Assembly (NCBI GenBank): GCA_958298945.1
Contig: OY282608.1
Location: forward strand, 81,392,806-81,456,805
Reading direction: 5' to 3'
DNA: 64,000 bases
From: Atherix ibis
Taxonomy: Eukaryota; Arthropoda; Insecta; Diptera; Athericidae
The position numbers and the translations under genes are program-made. Below the pieces are notes generated by a model, which did no database searches, was not told the DNA's origin, and was given only the letters and a program-made list of their open reading frames with translations. Shown here one piece after another: positions 13,922 through 27,602 of the stretch (within the stretch, counting starts at the first letter, position 1; each line of letters begins with the position of its first letter).

Positions 13922-16766
13922 GGCCAACAAGCCAACAAACGAACAAACCAATAAACCAACAAACCAACAAACCAAAAAACCAGCAAACCAACAAGCCAAC
14001 AAACCAACAAACTAACAAACCAACAAACCAACAAACGAACAAACCAAGAAACCAACAAACCAACAAACCAAAAAACCAACAAACGAACAAACGAACAAAC
14101 CAACAAACGAACAAACCAACAAACCAACAAGCCAACAAACCAACAAACCAACAAGCCAACAAACCAATAAACCAAGAAACCAACAAACCAGAAAACCAAC
14201 AAAACAACAAGCCAACAAACCAACAAACCAACAAACCAACAAACCAACAAACGAACAAACGAACAAACGAACAAACGAATAAACCAACAAATCAACAAAC
14301 CAACAAACTAATAAACCAACAAGCCAATAAGCCAACTAACGAACAAACCAAAAAACCAACAAACCAACAAGCCAACAAACCAACAATCCAACAAACCAAC
14401 AAACCAACAAACAAACAAGCCAACAAACCAACAAACGAACAAACCAACAAGCCAACAAACCAACAAACCAACAAACCAACAAACCAACAAACCAACAAAC
14501 CAACAAACCAACAAACCAACAAACCAACAAACCAACACACCAACAAACCAACAAACCAATAAACCAACAAACCAACAAGCCAACAATCCAACAAACCAAC
14601 AAACCAACAAACCAACAAACCAACAAACTAACAAACCAACAAGCCAACAAACCAACAAACCAACAACCAACAAACCAACAAACCAACAAACCAAAAAACC
14701 AAAAAACCAACAAGCCAACAAACCAACAAACCAACAAACCAACAAACCAACAAACCAACAAACGAACAAACGAACAAACCAACAAACCAACAAACCAACA
14801 AACCAACAAACCAACAAACCAACAAGCCAACAAGCCAACAAACGAACAAACCAATAAACCAACAAACCAACAAACCAAAAAACCAACAAGCCAACAATCC
14901 AACCAACCAACAAACCAACAAACCAACAAACCAACAAACAAACAAACCAAGAAACCAACAAACCAACAAACCAAAAAACCAACAAACGAACAAACGAACA
15001 AACCAACAAACAAACAAACCAACAAACCAACAAGCCAACAAACCAACAAACCAACAAACCAACAAACCAACAAGCCAACAAGCCAACAAACCAACAAGCC
15101 AACAAACGAGCAAACCAACAAGCCAACAAACCAACAAGGCAACAAACCAACAAGCCAACAAACGAACAAACCAACAAACAAATAAGCCAACAAACCAACA
15201 AACGAACAAACCAACAAGCCAACAAACCAACAAGCGAACAAACTAACAAACCAACAAACCAACAAACCGACAAACCAACAAACCAATAAACCAACAAACC
15301 AACAAACCAACAAACCAACAAACCAACAAACCAACAAACCAACAAACCAACAAACCAACAAACCAACAAGCCAACAAACGATCAAACCAACAAACAAACA
15401 AGCCAACAAACCCATAAACGAACAAAATAACAAGCCAACAAACCAACAAACCAACAAACCAACAAACCAACAAACTAACAAACCAACAAACCAACAAACC
15501 AACAAACCAACAAACTAACAAACCAACAAACCAACAAACCAACAAACCAACAACCCAACAAACCAACAAACCAACAAACCAACAAACCAACAAACCAACA
15601 AACCAACAAACCAACAAACCAACAAACCAACAAACCAACAAACTAACAAGCCAACAAGCCAAAAAACCAACAAACCAACAAACCAACAAACCAACAAACC
15701 AACAAGCCAACAAGCCAACAAACCAACAAACCAACAAGCCAACAAACAAACAAACCAACAAACGAACAAACCAACAAACCACAAACCAACAAACCAACAA
15801 ACCAACAAACCAACAAACCAACAAACCAACAAACCAACAAACCAACAAACCAACAAAGCAACAAACCAACAAACCAACAAACTAACAAACCAAAAAGCCA
15901 ACAAACCAAAAAACCAACAACCAACAAACCAACAAACCAACAAACCAACAAACGAACAAACGAACAAACGAACAAACCAACAAACCAACAAACCAACAAA
16001 CCAACAAACCAACAAACCAACAAGCCAACAAGCCAACAAACGAACAAACCAACAAACCAACAAACCAACAAGCCAACAAGATAACAAACGAACAAACCAA
16101 CAACCCAACAAACCAACAATCGAACAAACCAACAAACCAACAAACCAACAAGCCAACAAGCCAACAAGCCAACAAACCAACAAACCAACAAACCAACAAA
16201 CCAACAAACCAACAAACCAACAAACCAACAAACCAACAACCCAACAAACCAACAAACCAACAAACCAACAAACCAACAAACCAACAAACCAACAAACCAA
16301 CAAACCAACAAACCAACAAACCAACAAACCAACAAACCAACAAACCAACAAACCAACAAACCAACAAACCAACAACCCAACAAACCAACAAACCAACAAA
16401 CCAACAAACCAACAAACCAACAAACCAACAAACCAACAAACCAACAAACCAACAAGCCAACAAACGAACAAACCAACAAACCAACAAACCAAGTAACCAA
16501 CAAACCAATAAACCAACAAACCAAGAAACCAACAAACCTACAAACCAACAAGCCAATAAGCCAACAAGCCAACAATCCAACAAAGTAACAAACCAAAAAA
16601 CCAACAAGCCAACAAACCAAGTAACCAACAAACCAACAAACCAACAAACCAACAAACCAACAAACCAACAAACCAACAAACCAACAAACCAACAAACCAA
16701 CAAACCAACAAACCAACAAACAAACAAACGAACAAACCAACAAACCAACAAACCAACAAACCAATA
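13922..16766. repeat. Domain A HOR, copy T1
   Basis: This is the first member of a tandem pair with 16767-19675. It opens with CAGGCCAACAAGCC at 13922 and carries the same following landmarks as 1278 onward (AAAAAACCAGC, then CTAACAAACC at 14012). Between about 14450 and 14530 it lacks 120 bp (15 units) that are present in its partner and in L1. GATC is at 15380, and a GTAACC-rich segment lies near 16490-16630. Confidence 0.78.
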
Positions 16767-19675
16767 GGCCAACAAGCCAACAAACGAACAAACCAATAAA
16801 CCAACAAACCAACAAACCAAAAAAACCAGCAAACCAACAAGCCAACAAACCAACAAACTAACAAACCAACAAACCAACAAACGAACAAACCAAGAAACCA
16901 ACAAACCAACAAACCAAAAAACCAACAAACGAACAAACGAACAAACCAACAAACGAACAAACCAACAAACCAACAAGCCAACAAACCAACAAACCAACAA
17001 GCCAACAAACCAATAAACCAAGAAACCAACAAACCAGAAAACCAACAAAACAACAAGCCAACAAACCAACAAACCAACAAACCAACAAACCAACAAACGA
17101 ACAAACGAACAAACGAACAAACGAATAAACCAACAAATCAACAAACCAACAAACTAATAAACCAACAAGCCAATAAGCCAACTAACGAACAAACCAAAAA
17201 ACCAACAAACCAACAAGCCAACAAACCAACAATCCAACAAACCAACAAACCAACAAACAAACAAGCCAACAAACCAACAAACGAACAAACCAACAAGCCA
17301 ACAAACCAACAAACCAACAAACGAACAAACCAACAAACCAACAAACCAACAAACCAACAAACCAACAAACCAACAAACCAACAAACCAACAAACCAACAA
17401 ACCAACAAACCAACAAATCAACAAACCAACAAACCAACAAACCAACAAACCAACAAACCAACAAACCAACAAACCAACAAACCAACAAACCAACAAACCA
17501 ACACACCAACAAACCAACAAACCAATAAACCAACAAACCAACAAGCCAACAATCCAACAAACCAACAAACCAACAAACCAACAAACCAACAAACTAACAA
17601 ACCAACAAGCCAACAAACCAACAAACCAACAACCAACAAACCAACAAACCAACAAACCAAAAAACCAAAAAACCAACAAGCCAACAAACCAACAAACCAA
17701 CAAACCAACAAACCAACAAACCAACAAACCAACAAACGAACAAACGAACAAACCAACAAACCAACAAACCAACAAACCAACAAACCAACAAACCAACAAG
17801 CCAACAAGCCAACAAACGAACAAACCAATAAACCAACAAACCAACAAACCAAAAAACCAACAAGCCAACAATCCAACCAACCAACAAACCAACAAACCAA
17901 CAAACCAACAAACAAACAAACCAAGAAACCAACAAACCAACAAACCAAAAAACCAACAAACGAACAAACGAACAAACCAACAAACAAACAAACCAACAAA
18001 CCAACAAGCCAACAAACCAACAAACCAACAAACCAACAAACCAACAAGCCAACAAGCCAACAAACCAACAAGCCAACAAACGAGCAAACCAACAAGCCAA
18101 CAAACCAACAAAGCAACAAACCAACAAGCCAACAAACGAACAAACCAACAAACAAATAAGCCAACAAACCAACAAACGAACAAACCAACAAGCCAACAAA
18201 CCAACAAGCGAACAAACTAACAAACCAACAAACCAACAAACCGACAAACCAACAAACCAATAAACCAACAAACCAACAAACCAACAAACCAACAAACCAA
18301 CAAACCAACAAACCAACAAACCAACAAACCAACAAACCAACAAGCCAACAAACGATCAAACCAACAAACAAACAAGCCAACAAACCCATAAACGAACAAA
18401 ATAACAAGCCAACAAACCAACAAACCAACAAACCAACAAACCAACAAACTAACAAACCAACAAACCAACAAACCAACAAACCAACAAACTAACAAACCAA
18501 CAAACCAACAAACCAACAAACCAACAACCCAACAAACCAACAAACCAACAAACCAACAAACCAACAAACCAACAAACCAACAAACCAACAAACCAACAAA
18601 CCAACAAACCAACAAACTAACAAGCCAACAAGCCAAAAAACCAACAAACCAACAAACCAACAAACCAACAAACCAACAAGCCAACAAGCCAACAAACCAA
18701 CAAACCAACAAGCCAACAAACAAACAAACCAACAAACGAACAAACCAACAAACCACAAACCAACAAACCAACAAACCAACAAACCAACAAACCAACAAAC
18801 CAACAAACCAACAAACCAACAAAGCAACAAACCAACAAACCAACAAACTAACAAACCAAAAAGCCAACAAACCAACAAACCAACAACCAACAAACCAACA
18901 AACCAACAAACCAACAAACGAACAAACGAACAAACGAACAAACCAACAAACCAACAAACCAACAAACCAACAAACCAACAAACCAACAAGCCAACAAGCC
19001 AACAAACGAACAAACCAACAAACCAACAAACCAACAAGCCAACAAGATAACAAACGAACAAACCAACAACCCAACAAACCAACAATCGAACAAACCAACA
19101 AACCAACAAACCAACAAGCCAACAAGCCAACAAGCCAACAAACCAACAAACCAACAAACCAACAAACCAACAAACCAACAAACCAACAAACCAACAAACC
19201 AACAACCCAACAAACCAACAAACCAACAAACCAACAAACCAACAAACCAACAAACCAACAAACCAACAAACCAACAAACCAACAAACCAACAAACCAACA
19301 AACCAACAAACCAACAAACCAACAAACCAACAAACCAACAACCCAACAAACCAACAAACCAACAAACCAACAAACCAACAAACCAACAAACCAACAAACC
19401 AACAAACCAACAAACCAACAAGCCAACAAACGAACAAACCAACAAACCAACAAACCAAGTAACCAACAAACCAATAAACCAACAAACCAAGAAACCAACA
19501 AACCTACAAACCAACAAGCCAATAAGCCAACAAGCCAACAATCCAACAAAGTAACAAACCAAAAAACCAACAAGCCAACAAACCAAGTAACCAACAAACC
19601 AACAAACCAACAAACCAACAAACCAACAAACCAACAAACCAACAAACCAACAAACCAACAAACCAACAAACCAAC
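16767..19675. repeat. Domain A HOR, copy T2
   Basis: This is the second member of the pair. It starts at TAGGCC (16767), where T1 has CAGGCC. The offset is 2846 bp up to about 17181, then 2966-2974 bp after the 120-bp stretch at about 17301-17420 that T1 lacks. It has an extra A in the run near 16820. Homology to T1 ends near 19675, where CCCATAAGCC replaces the expected units; this marks the end of domain A. Confidence 0.76.
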
Positions 19676-20430
19676 AAGCCCATAAGCCAACAAACCAACA
19701 AGCCAATAAACTAACAAACGAACAAACCAACAAACCAACAAACCAACAAACCAACAAAGGAACAAACCAACAAAACAACAAACCGACAAACCAACAAACC
19801 AACAAGCCAACAAACAAATAAACAAACAAACCAACAAACCAACAAACCAACAAACCAAAAAACCAACAAACCAACAAACCAACAAGCCAACAAACCAACA
19901 AATCAACAAACGAACAAACCAACAAACCAACAAACCAACAAACCAACAAACCAAAAAACCAACAAACGAACAAACCAACAAACCAACAACCAACAAACGA
20001 ACAAACCAACAAACCAACAAACCAAAAAACCAGCAAACCAACAAATCATCAAGCCAACAAGCCAACAAACCAACAAGCCAACAAACGAACAAACCAACAA
20101 ACCAGCAAACCAACAAACCAAAAAACCCAACAAACGAACAAACCAACAAACCAATAAACCAACAAGCCAACAAACCAACAAACCAACAAACCAACAAACC
20201 AACAAGCCAACAAACCAACAAGCCAACAAACGAACAAACCAACAAACAAATAAACCAATAAACGAACAACCCAACAAACCAACAAACCAACAAGCCAACA
20301 AACCAACAAACCAACAAACCAACAAACCAACAAACCAACAAACCAACAAACCAACAAACCAACAAACCAACAAACCAACAAACCAACAAACCAACAAACC
20401 AACAAAAACAAGTCAACAAACCAACAAACT
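19676..20430. repeat. Transition zone between domains A and B
   Basis: The octamer continues here without a break, but the variant order matches neither domain for long. It mixes units seen in both: AAAGGAAC near 19758 (also near 21573), CCACAAC-like 7-bp slips near 19990, AAATCATCAAGCC near 20043 (compare 9803), and the AAACAAATAAACC and CGAACAACCC units that recur in domain B. It ends at the first CTATGTTAAC. No gene, transposon or unique insert marks the switch. Confidence 0.6.
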
Positions 20431-23074
20431 ATGTTAACAAGCCAACAAGCCAAAAAACCAACAAGCCAACAAACGAACAAACCAACAAGTCAACAAACCA
20501 ACAAGCCAACAAACGAACAAACCAACAAACAAACAAGCCAACGAACCAACAAACGAACAAACCAACAAGCCACAAACCGACAAACCAACAGACCAACAAA
20601 CCAACAAACCAACAAACCAACAAACCAACAAACCAACAAACCAACAAACCAACAAACCAACAAACCAACAAACCAACAAACCAACAAACCAACAATCCAA
20701 CAAACGAACAAACCAACAAACAAACAAACCGACAAACGAACAAACCAACATGCCAACAAACCAACAAACCAACAAACCAACAAACAAACAAACAAACAAA
20801 CCAACAAACCAACAAACCAACAAACCAACAACCCAACAAACCAACAAACCAATAAACCAACAAACCAACAAGCCAACAAGCCAAGAAACCAACAAACAAA
20901 CAAACCAACAAACCAACAAACCAACAAACCAACAAACCAACAAACCAACAAACCAACAAACCAACAAACCAACAAACCAACAAACCAACACACCAACAAA
21001 CCAACAAACCAACAAGCCAAAAAACTAACAAACCAACAAGCACACAAACCAACAAACCAACAAACCAACAATCCAACAAGCCAACAAACCAACAAACCAA
21101 CAAGCCAACAAACCAACAAACCAACAAACCAACAAACCAATAAACCAACAAACCAACAAACCAACAAACCAACAAACCAACAAACCAACAAACCAACAAA
21201 CCAACAAACCAACAAACCAACAAACCAACAAACCAACAAACGAACAAACCAACAAACCAACAAACCAACAAGCCAACAAGGCAACAAACCAACAAGCCAA
21301 CAAACGAACAAACCAACAAACCAACAAACCAAGTAACCAAGAAACCAACAAACCAGCAAACCAAGAAACCAACAAACCAACAAACCAACAAACCAACAAG
21401 CCAACAAGCCAACAAACCAACAAACCAACAAACCAACAAACCAACAAGCCAACAAACCAAGTAACCAACAAGCCAACAAACCAACAAACCAACAAGCCAA
21501 CAAGCCAACAAACCAACAAGCCAATAAACGAACAAATGGACAAACCAACAAACCAACAAACCAACAAACCAACAAAGGAACAAACCAACAACCCAACAAA
21601 CCGATAAACCAACAAGCCAACAAGCCAACAAACGAACAAACCAACAAGCCAACAAACCAAAAAACCAACAAACCAACAAACCAAAAAGCCAACAAACCAA
21701 CAAACCAACAAACGAACAAACCAACAAACCAACCAACCGATAAACCAACAAACGAACAAACCAACAAACCAACAAACCAACAAACCAACAAACCAACAAA
21801 CCAACAAACCAACAAGCCAGCAAAGGAACAAATCAATAAACCAACAAACCAACAAACCAAAAAACCAGCAAACCAACAAATCAACAATCCAAGAATCCAA
21901 CAAACCAACAAACCAAGAAACCAACAAACCAAGAAACCAACAAACCAACAAACCAAAAAACCAACAAACGAACCAACCAACAAACCAACAAACGAACAAA
22001 CCAACAAACCAACAAGCCAGCAAACCAACAAACCAATAAACCAACAAACCAACAAGCCAACAAGCCAATAAACCAACACGCCAACGAACGAACAAACCAA
22101 CAAACCAACAAACCAACAAACAAATAAACCAACAAACGAACAAACCAACAAACCAACAAACCATCAAAGCAACAAACCAACAAACCAACAAACCAACAAA
22201 CCAACAAACCAACAAACTAACAAGCCAACAAACCAACAAACAAACCAGCCAACAAGCCAACAAACCAAGAAGCCAACAAACGAACAAATCAACGAGACAA
22301 CAAACCAACAAGTTAACAAACGAACAAACCAACAAACCAACAAACCGAGTAACCAAGAAACCAACAAACCAGCAAACCAAGAAACCAACAAACCAACAAA
22401 CCAACAAACCAACAAGCCAACAAGCCAATAAACCAACACGCCAACGAACGAACAAACCAACAAACCAACAAACCAACAAACAAATAAACCAACAAACGAA
22501 CAAACCAACAAACCAACAAACCATCAAAGCAACAAACCAACAAACCAACAAACCAACAAACCAACAAACCAACAAGCCAACAAGATAACAAACGAACAAA
22601 CCAACAACCCAACAAACCAACAAGCGAACAAACCAACAAACCAACAAACCAACAAGCCAACAAGCCAACAAACCAACAAAACAACAAGCCAACAAACCAA
22701 CAAACCAACAAACGAACAAAACAACAAACCAACAACCCAACAAACCAACAAACCAACAAACCAACAAACCAACAAACCAACAAAACAACAAGCCAACAAA
22801 CGAACAAACCAACAAACCAACAAACCAAGTAATCAACAAACCAACAAACCAACAAACCAACAAACCAACAAACCAACAAACCAACAAGCCAACAAGCCAA
22901 CAAACCAACAAGCCAACAAACGAACAAACCAACAAACAAATAAAAAAATAAACGAACAACCCAACAAACCAACAAACCAACAAGCCAACAAACCAACAAA
23001 CCAACAAACCAACAAACCAACAAACCAACAAACCAACAAACCAACAAACCAACAAGTCAACAAACCAACAAACT
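20431..23074. repeat. Domain B HOR copy B1
   Basis: This is the first copy of the domain (2644 bp) and the most divergent. It has one ACATGCC landmark near 20749. The stretch from about 21000 to 22000 holds many private variants (CACACAAACC near 21041, AAATGGACAAACC near 21536, ACCAACCGATAAACC near 21731). ATCAACGAGAC is at 22290. The ACACGCC landmark is present twice, at 22077 and 22437, as part of a 360-bp (45-unit) duplication. Confidence 0.7.
22040..22570. repeat. 360-bp duplication inside B1
   Basis: CACGCCAACGAACGAAC occurs at 22077 and 22437, and CCATCAAAGC at 22161 and 22521, both 360 bp apart. The intervening part holds the AGACAAC and CGAGTAACC landmarks. In other HOR copies CCATCAAAGC also occurs twice at this spacing, but ACACGCC only once, so B1 carries one additional copy of that part. 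Confidence 0.7.
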
Positions 23075-25282
23075 ATGTTAACAAGCCAACAAGCCAAAAA
23101 ACCAACAAGCCAACATACGAACAAACCAACAAGTCACAAACCGATAAACCAACAGACCAACAAACCAACAAACCAACAAACCAACAAACCAACAAACCAA
23201 CAAACCAACAAACCAACAAACCAACAAACTAACAACCCAACAAACCAACAAACCAACAAACCAACAAACCAACAAACCAACAAACCAACAAACCAACAAA
23301 CCAACAAGTCAACAAACCAACAAACTATGTTAACAAACCAACAAACAAACAAGCCAACGAACCAACAAACGAACAAACCAACAAGCCACAAACCGATAAA
23401 CCAACAGACCAACAAACCAACAAACCAACAAACCAACAAACCAACAAACCAACAAACCAACAAACCAACAAACTAACAAACCAACAAACCAACAAACCAA
23501 CAAACCAACAAACCAACAACCCAACAAACCAACAAACCAATAAACCAACAAACCAACAAGCCAACAAGCCAAGAAACCAACAAACAAACAAACCAAAAAA
23601 CCAACAAACCAACAAACCAACAAACCAACAAACCAACAAACCAACAAACCAACAAACCAACAAACCAACAAACCAACAAACCAACAAGCCAACAAACCAA
23701 CAAACCAACAAGCCAACAAACCAATTAACCAAGAAACCAACAAATCAAAAAAACCAACAAAACAACAAGCCAACAAACCAACAAACCAACAATCCAACAA
23801 ACGAACAAACCAACAAACAAACAAACCAACAAACGAACAAACCAACATGCCAACAAACCAACAAACCAACAAACCAACAAACCAACAAACCAACAAACCA
23901 ACAAACCAACAAACCAACAAACCAACAAACCAACAAACCAACAACCCAACAAACCAACAAACCAATAAACCAACAAACCAACAAGCCAACAAGCCAAGAA
24001 ACTAACAAACAAACAAACCAAAAAACCAACAAACCAACAAACCAACAAACCAACAAACCAACAAACCAACAAACCAACAAACCAACAAACCAACAAACCA
24101 ACAAACCAACAAACCAACAAACCAACAAGCCAACAAACCAACAAACCAACAAGCCAACAAACCAATTAACCAAGAAACCAACAAACCAAAAAACCAACAA
24201 AACAACAAGCCAACAAACCAACAAACCAACAAACCAACAAACCAACAAACGAACAAACGAACAAACCAACAAACGAACAAACCAACAAGCCACAAACCGA
24301 CAAACCAACAGACCAACAAACCAACAAACCAACAAACCAACAAACCAACAAACAAATAAACCAACAAACGAACAAACCAACAAACCAACAAACCATCAAA
24401 GCAACAAACCAACAAACCAACAAACCAACAAACTAACAAGCCAACAAACCAACAAACAAACCAGCCAACAAGCCAACAAACCAAGAAGCCAACAAACGAA
24501 CAAATCAACGAGACATCAAACCAACAAGTTAACAAACGAACAAACCAACAAACCAACAAACCGAGTAACCAAGAAACCAACAAACCAGCAAACCAAGAAA
24601 ACAACAAACCAACAAACTAACAAACCAACAAGCCAACAAGCCAATAAACCAACACGCCAACGAACGAACAAACCAACAAACCAACAAACCAACAAACAAA
24701 TAAACCAACAAACGAACAAACCAACAAACCAACAAACCATCAAAGCAACAAACCAACAAACCAACAAACCAATAAACCAACCAACCAACAAGCCAACAAG
24801 ATAACAAACGAACAAACCAACAACCCAACAAACCAACAAGCGAACAAACCAACAAACCAACAAACCAACAAGCCAACAAGCCAACAAACCAACAACCCAA
24901 CAAGCCAACAAACCAACAAACCAACAAACGAACAAAACAACAAACCAACAACCCAACAAACCAACAAACTAACAAACCAACAAACCAACAAACCAACAAA
25001 CCAACAAAACAACAAGCCAACAAACGAACAAACCAACAAGCCAACAAACCAAGTAACCAACAAACCAACAAACCAACAAACCAACAAACCAACAAACCAA
25101 AAAACCAACAAACCAACAAGCCAACAAACTAACAAGCCAACAAACGAACAAACCAACAAACAAATAAACCAATAAACGAACAACCCAACAAGCCAACAAG
25201 CCAAGAAACCAACAAACAAACAAACCAAAAAACCAACAAACCAACAAACCAACAAACCAACAAGTCAACAAACCAACAAACT
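23075..25282. repeat. Domain B HOR copy B2
   Basis: This 2208-bp copy is the tandem partner of B3. It has a second CTATGTTAAC 252 bp after the first (23327). Private variants shared only with B3 are GTCACAAACCGATAAACC near 23134, a seven-A run in AAATCAAAAAAACC near 23745, and GAGACATC near 24511. Landmarks sit 2208-2216 bp before those of B3. Confidence 0.8.
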
Positions 25283-27602
25283 ATGTTAACAAGCCAACAA
25301 GCCAAAAAACCAACAAGCCAACATACGAACAAACCAACAAGTCACAAACCGATAAACCAACAGACCAACAAACCAACAAACCAACAAACCAACAAACCAA
25401 CAATTCAACAAACCAACAAACCAACAAACCAACAAACTAACAAGCCAATAAACCAACAAACCAACAAACCAACAAACCAACAAACCAACAAACCAACAAA
25501 CCAACAAACCAACAAGTCAACAAACCAACAAACTATGTTAACAAACCAACAAACAAACAAGCCAACGAACCAACAAACGAACAAACCAACAAGCCACAAA
25601 CCGATAAACCAACAGACCAACAAACCAACAAACCAACAAACCAACAAACCAACAAACCAACAAACCAACAAACCAACAAACCAACAAACTAACAAACCAA
25701 CAAACCAACAAACCAACAAACCAACAAACCAACAAACCAACAAACCAATAAACCAACAAACCAACAAGCCAACAAGCCAAGAAACCAACAAACAAACAAA
25801 CCAAAAAACCAACAAACCAACAAACCAACAAACCAACAAACCAACAAACCAACAAACCAACAAACCAACAAACCAACAAACCAACAAACCAACAAGCCAA
25901 CAAACCAACAAACCAACAAGCCAACAAACCAATTAACCAAGAAACCAACAAATCAAAAAAACCAACAAAACAACAAGCCAACAAACCAACAAACCAACAA
26001 TCCAACAAACGAACAAACCAACAAACAAACAAACCAACAAACGAACAAACCAACATGCCAACAAACCAACAAACCAACAAACCAACAAACCAACAAACCA
26101 ACAAACCAACAAACCAACAAACCAACAAACCAACAAACCAACAAACCAACAACCCAACAAACCAACAAACCAATAAACCAACAAACCAACAAGCCAACAA
26201 GCCAAGAAACCAACAAACAAACAAACCAAAAAACCAACAAACCAACAAACCAACAAACCAATAAAACAACAAACCAACAAACCAACAAACCAACAAACCA
26301 ACAAACCAACAAACCAACAAACCAACAAACCAACAAGCCAACAAACCAACAAACCAACAAGCCAACAAACCAATTAACCAAGAAACCAACAAACCAAAAA
26401 ACCAACAAAACAACAAGCCAACAAACCAACAAACCAACAAACCAACAAACCAACAAACGAACAAACGAACAAACCAACAAACGAACAAACCAACAAGCCA
26501 CAAACCGACAAACCAACAGACCAACAAACCAACAAACCAACAAACCAACAAACCAACAAACAAATAAACCAACAAACGAACAAACCAACAAACCAACAAA
26601 CCATCAAAGCAACAAACCAACAAACCAACAAACCAACAAACCAACAAACTAACAAGCCAACAAACCAACAAACAAACCAGCCAACAAGCCAACAAACCAA
26701 GAAGCCAACAAACGAACAAATCAACGAGACATCAAACCAACAAGTTAACAAACGAACAAACCAACAAACCAACAAACCGAGTAACCAAGAAACCAACAAA
26801 CCAGCAAACCAAGAAACCAACAAACCAACAAACTAACAAACCAACAAGCCAACAAGCCAATAAACCAACACGCCAACGAACGAACAAACCAACAAACCAA
26901 CAAACCAACAAACAAATAAACCAACAAACGAACAAACCAACAAACCAACAAACCATCAAAGCAACAAACCAACAAACCAACAAACCAATAAACCAACAAA
27001 CCAACAAGCCAACAAGATAACAAACGAACAAACCAACAACCCAACAAACCAACAAGCGAACAAACCAACAAACCAACAAACCAACAAGCCAACAAGCCAA
27101 CAAACCAACAACCTAACAAGCCAACAAACCAACAAACCAACAAACGAACAAAACAACAAACCAACAACCCAACAAACCAACAAACTAACAAACCAACAAA
27201 CCAACAAACCAACAAACCAACAAACCAACAAGCCAACAAACGAACAAACCAACAAACCAACAAACCAAGTAACCAACAAACCAACAAACCAACAAACCAA
27301 CAAACCAACAAACCAACAAACCAACAAGCCAACAAACTAACAAGCCAACAAACGAACAAACCAACAAACAAATAAACCAATAAACGAACAACCCAACAAA
27401 CCAACAAACCAACAAGCCAACAAACCAACAAACCAACAAACGAACAAACCAACAAACAAATAAACCAATAAACGAACAACCCAACAAACCAACAAACCAA
27501 CAAGCCAACAAACCAACAAACCAACAAACCAACAAACCAACAAACCAACAAACCAACAAACCAACAAACCAACAAACCAACAAGTCAACAAACCAACAAA
27601 CT
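25283..27602. repeat. Domain B HOR copy B3
   Basis: This 2320-bp copy repeats B2, including the second CTATGTTAAC at 25535, CCAATTAACC near 25931, ACATGCC near 26054, and ATCAACGAGACATC near 26722. It differs by a CCAATAAAACAAC variant near 26258 and CAATTCAAC near 25404. Its 3' end has an extra copy of the CAATAAACGAACAACCC segment (near 27380 and 27468), which explains the added length. Confidence 0.8.

Larger units (their letters stand above)
1..19675. repeat. Domain A: GATC-type higher-order repeat family
   Basis: This part is defined by a variant unit that creates GATC (ACGATCAAACC), seen near 714, 2759, 3454, 4748, 5093, 6606, 7309, 8635, 10560, 11409, 13382, 15380 and 18354. I saw no GATC after 18357. 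A second diagnostic is the 7-bp unit producing AACCACAAACC near 3191, 3854, 7053, 7709, 9060, 11848, 15780 and 18754. The GTTAAC landmark of the next domain was not found here. Larger copies of 2.8-3.9 kb are nested inside the domain and are listed separately. Confidence 0.8.

Noticed and set aside
19676..20430. Transposon or other insert at the domain A/B boundary
   Set aside because: The octamer continues without interruption; there are no terminal inverted repeats, target-site duplications or foreign sequence.
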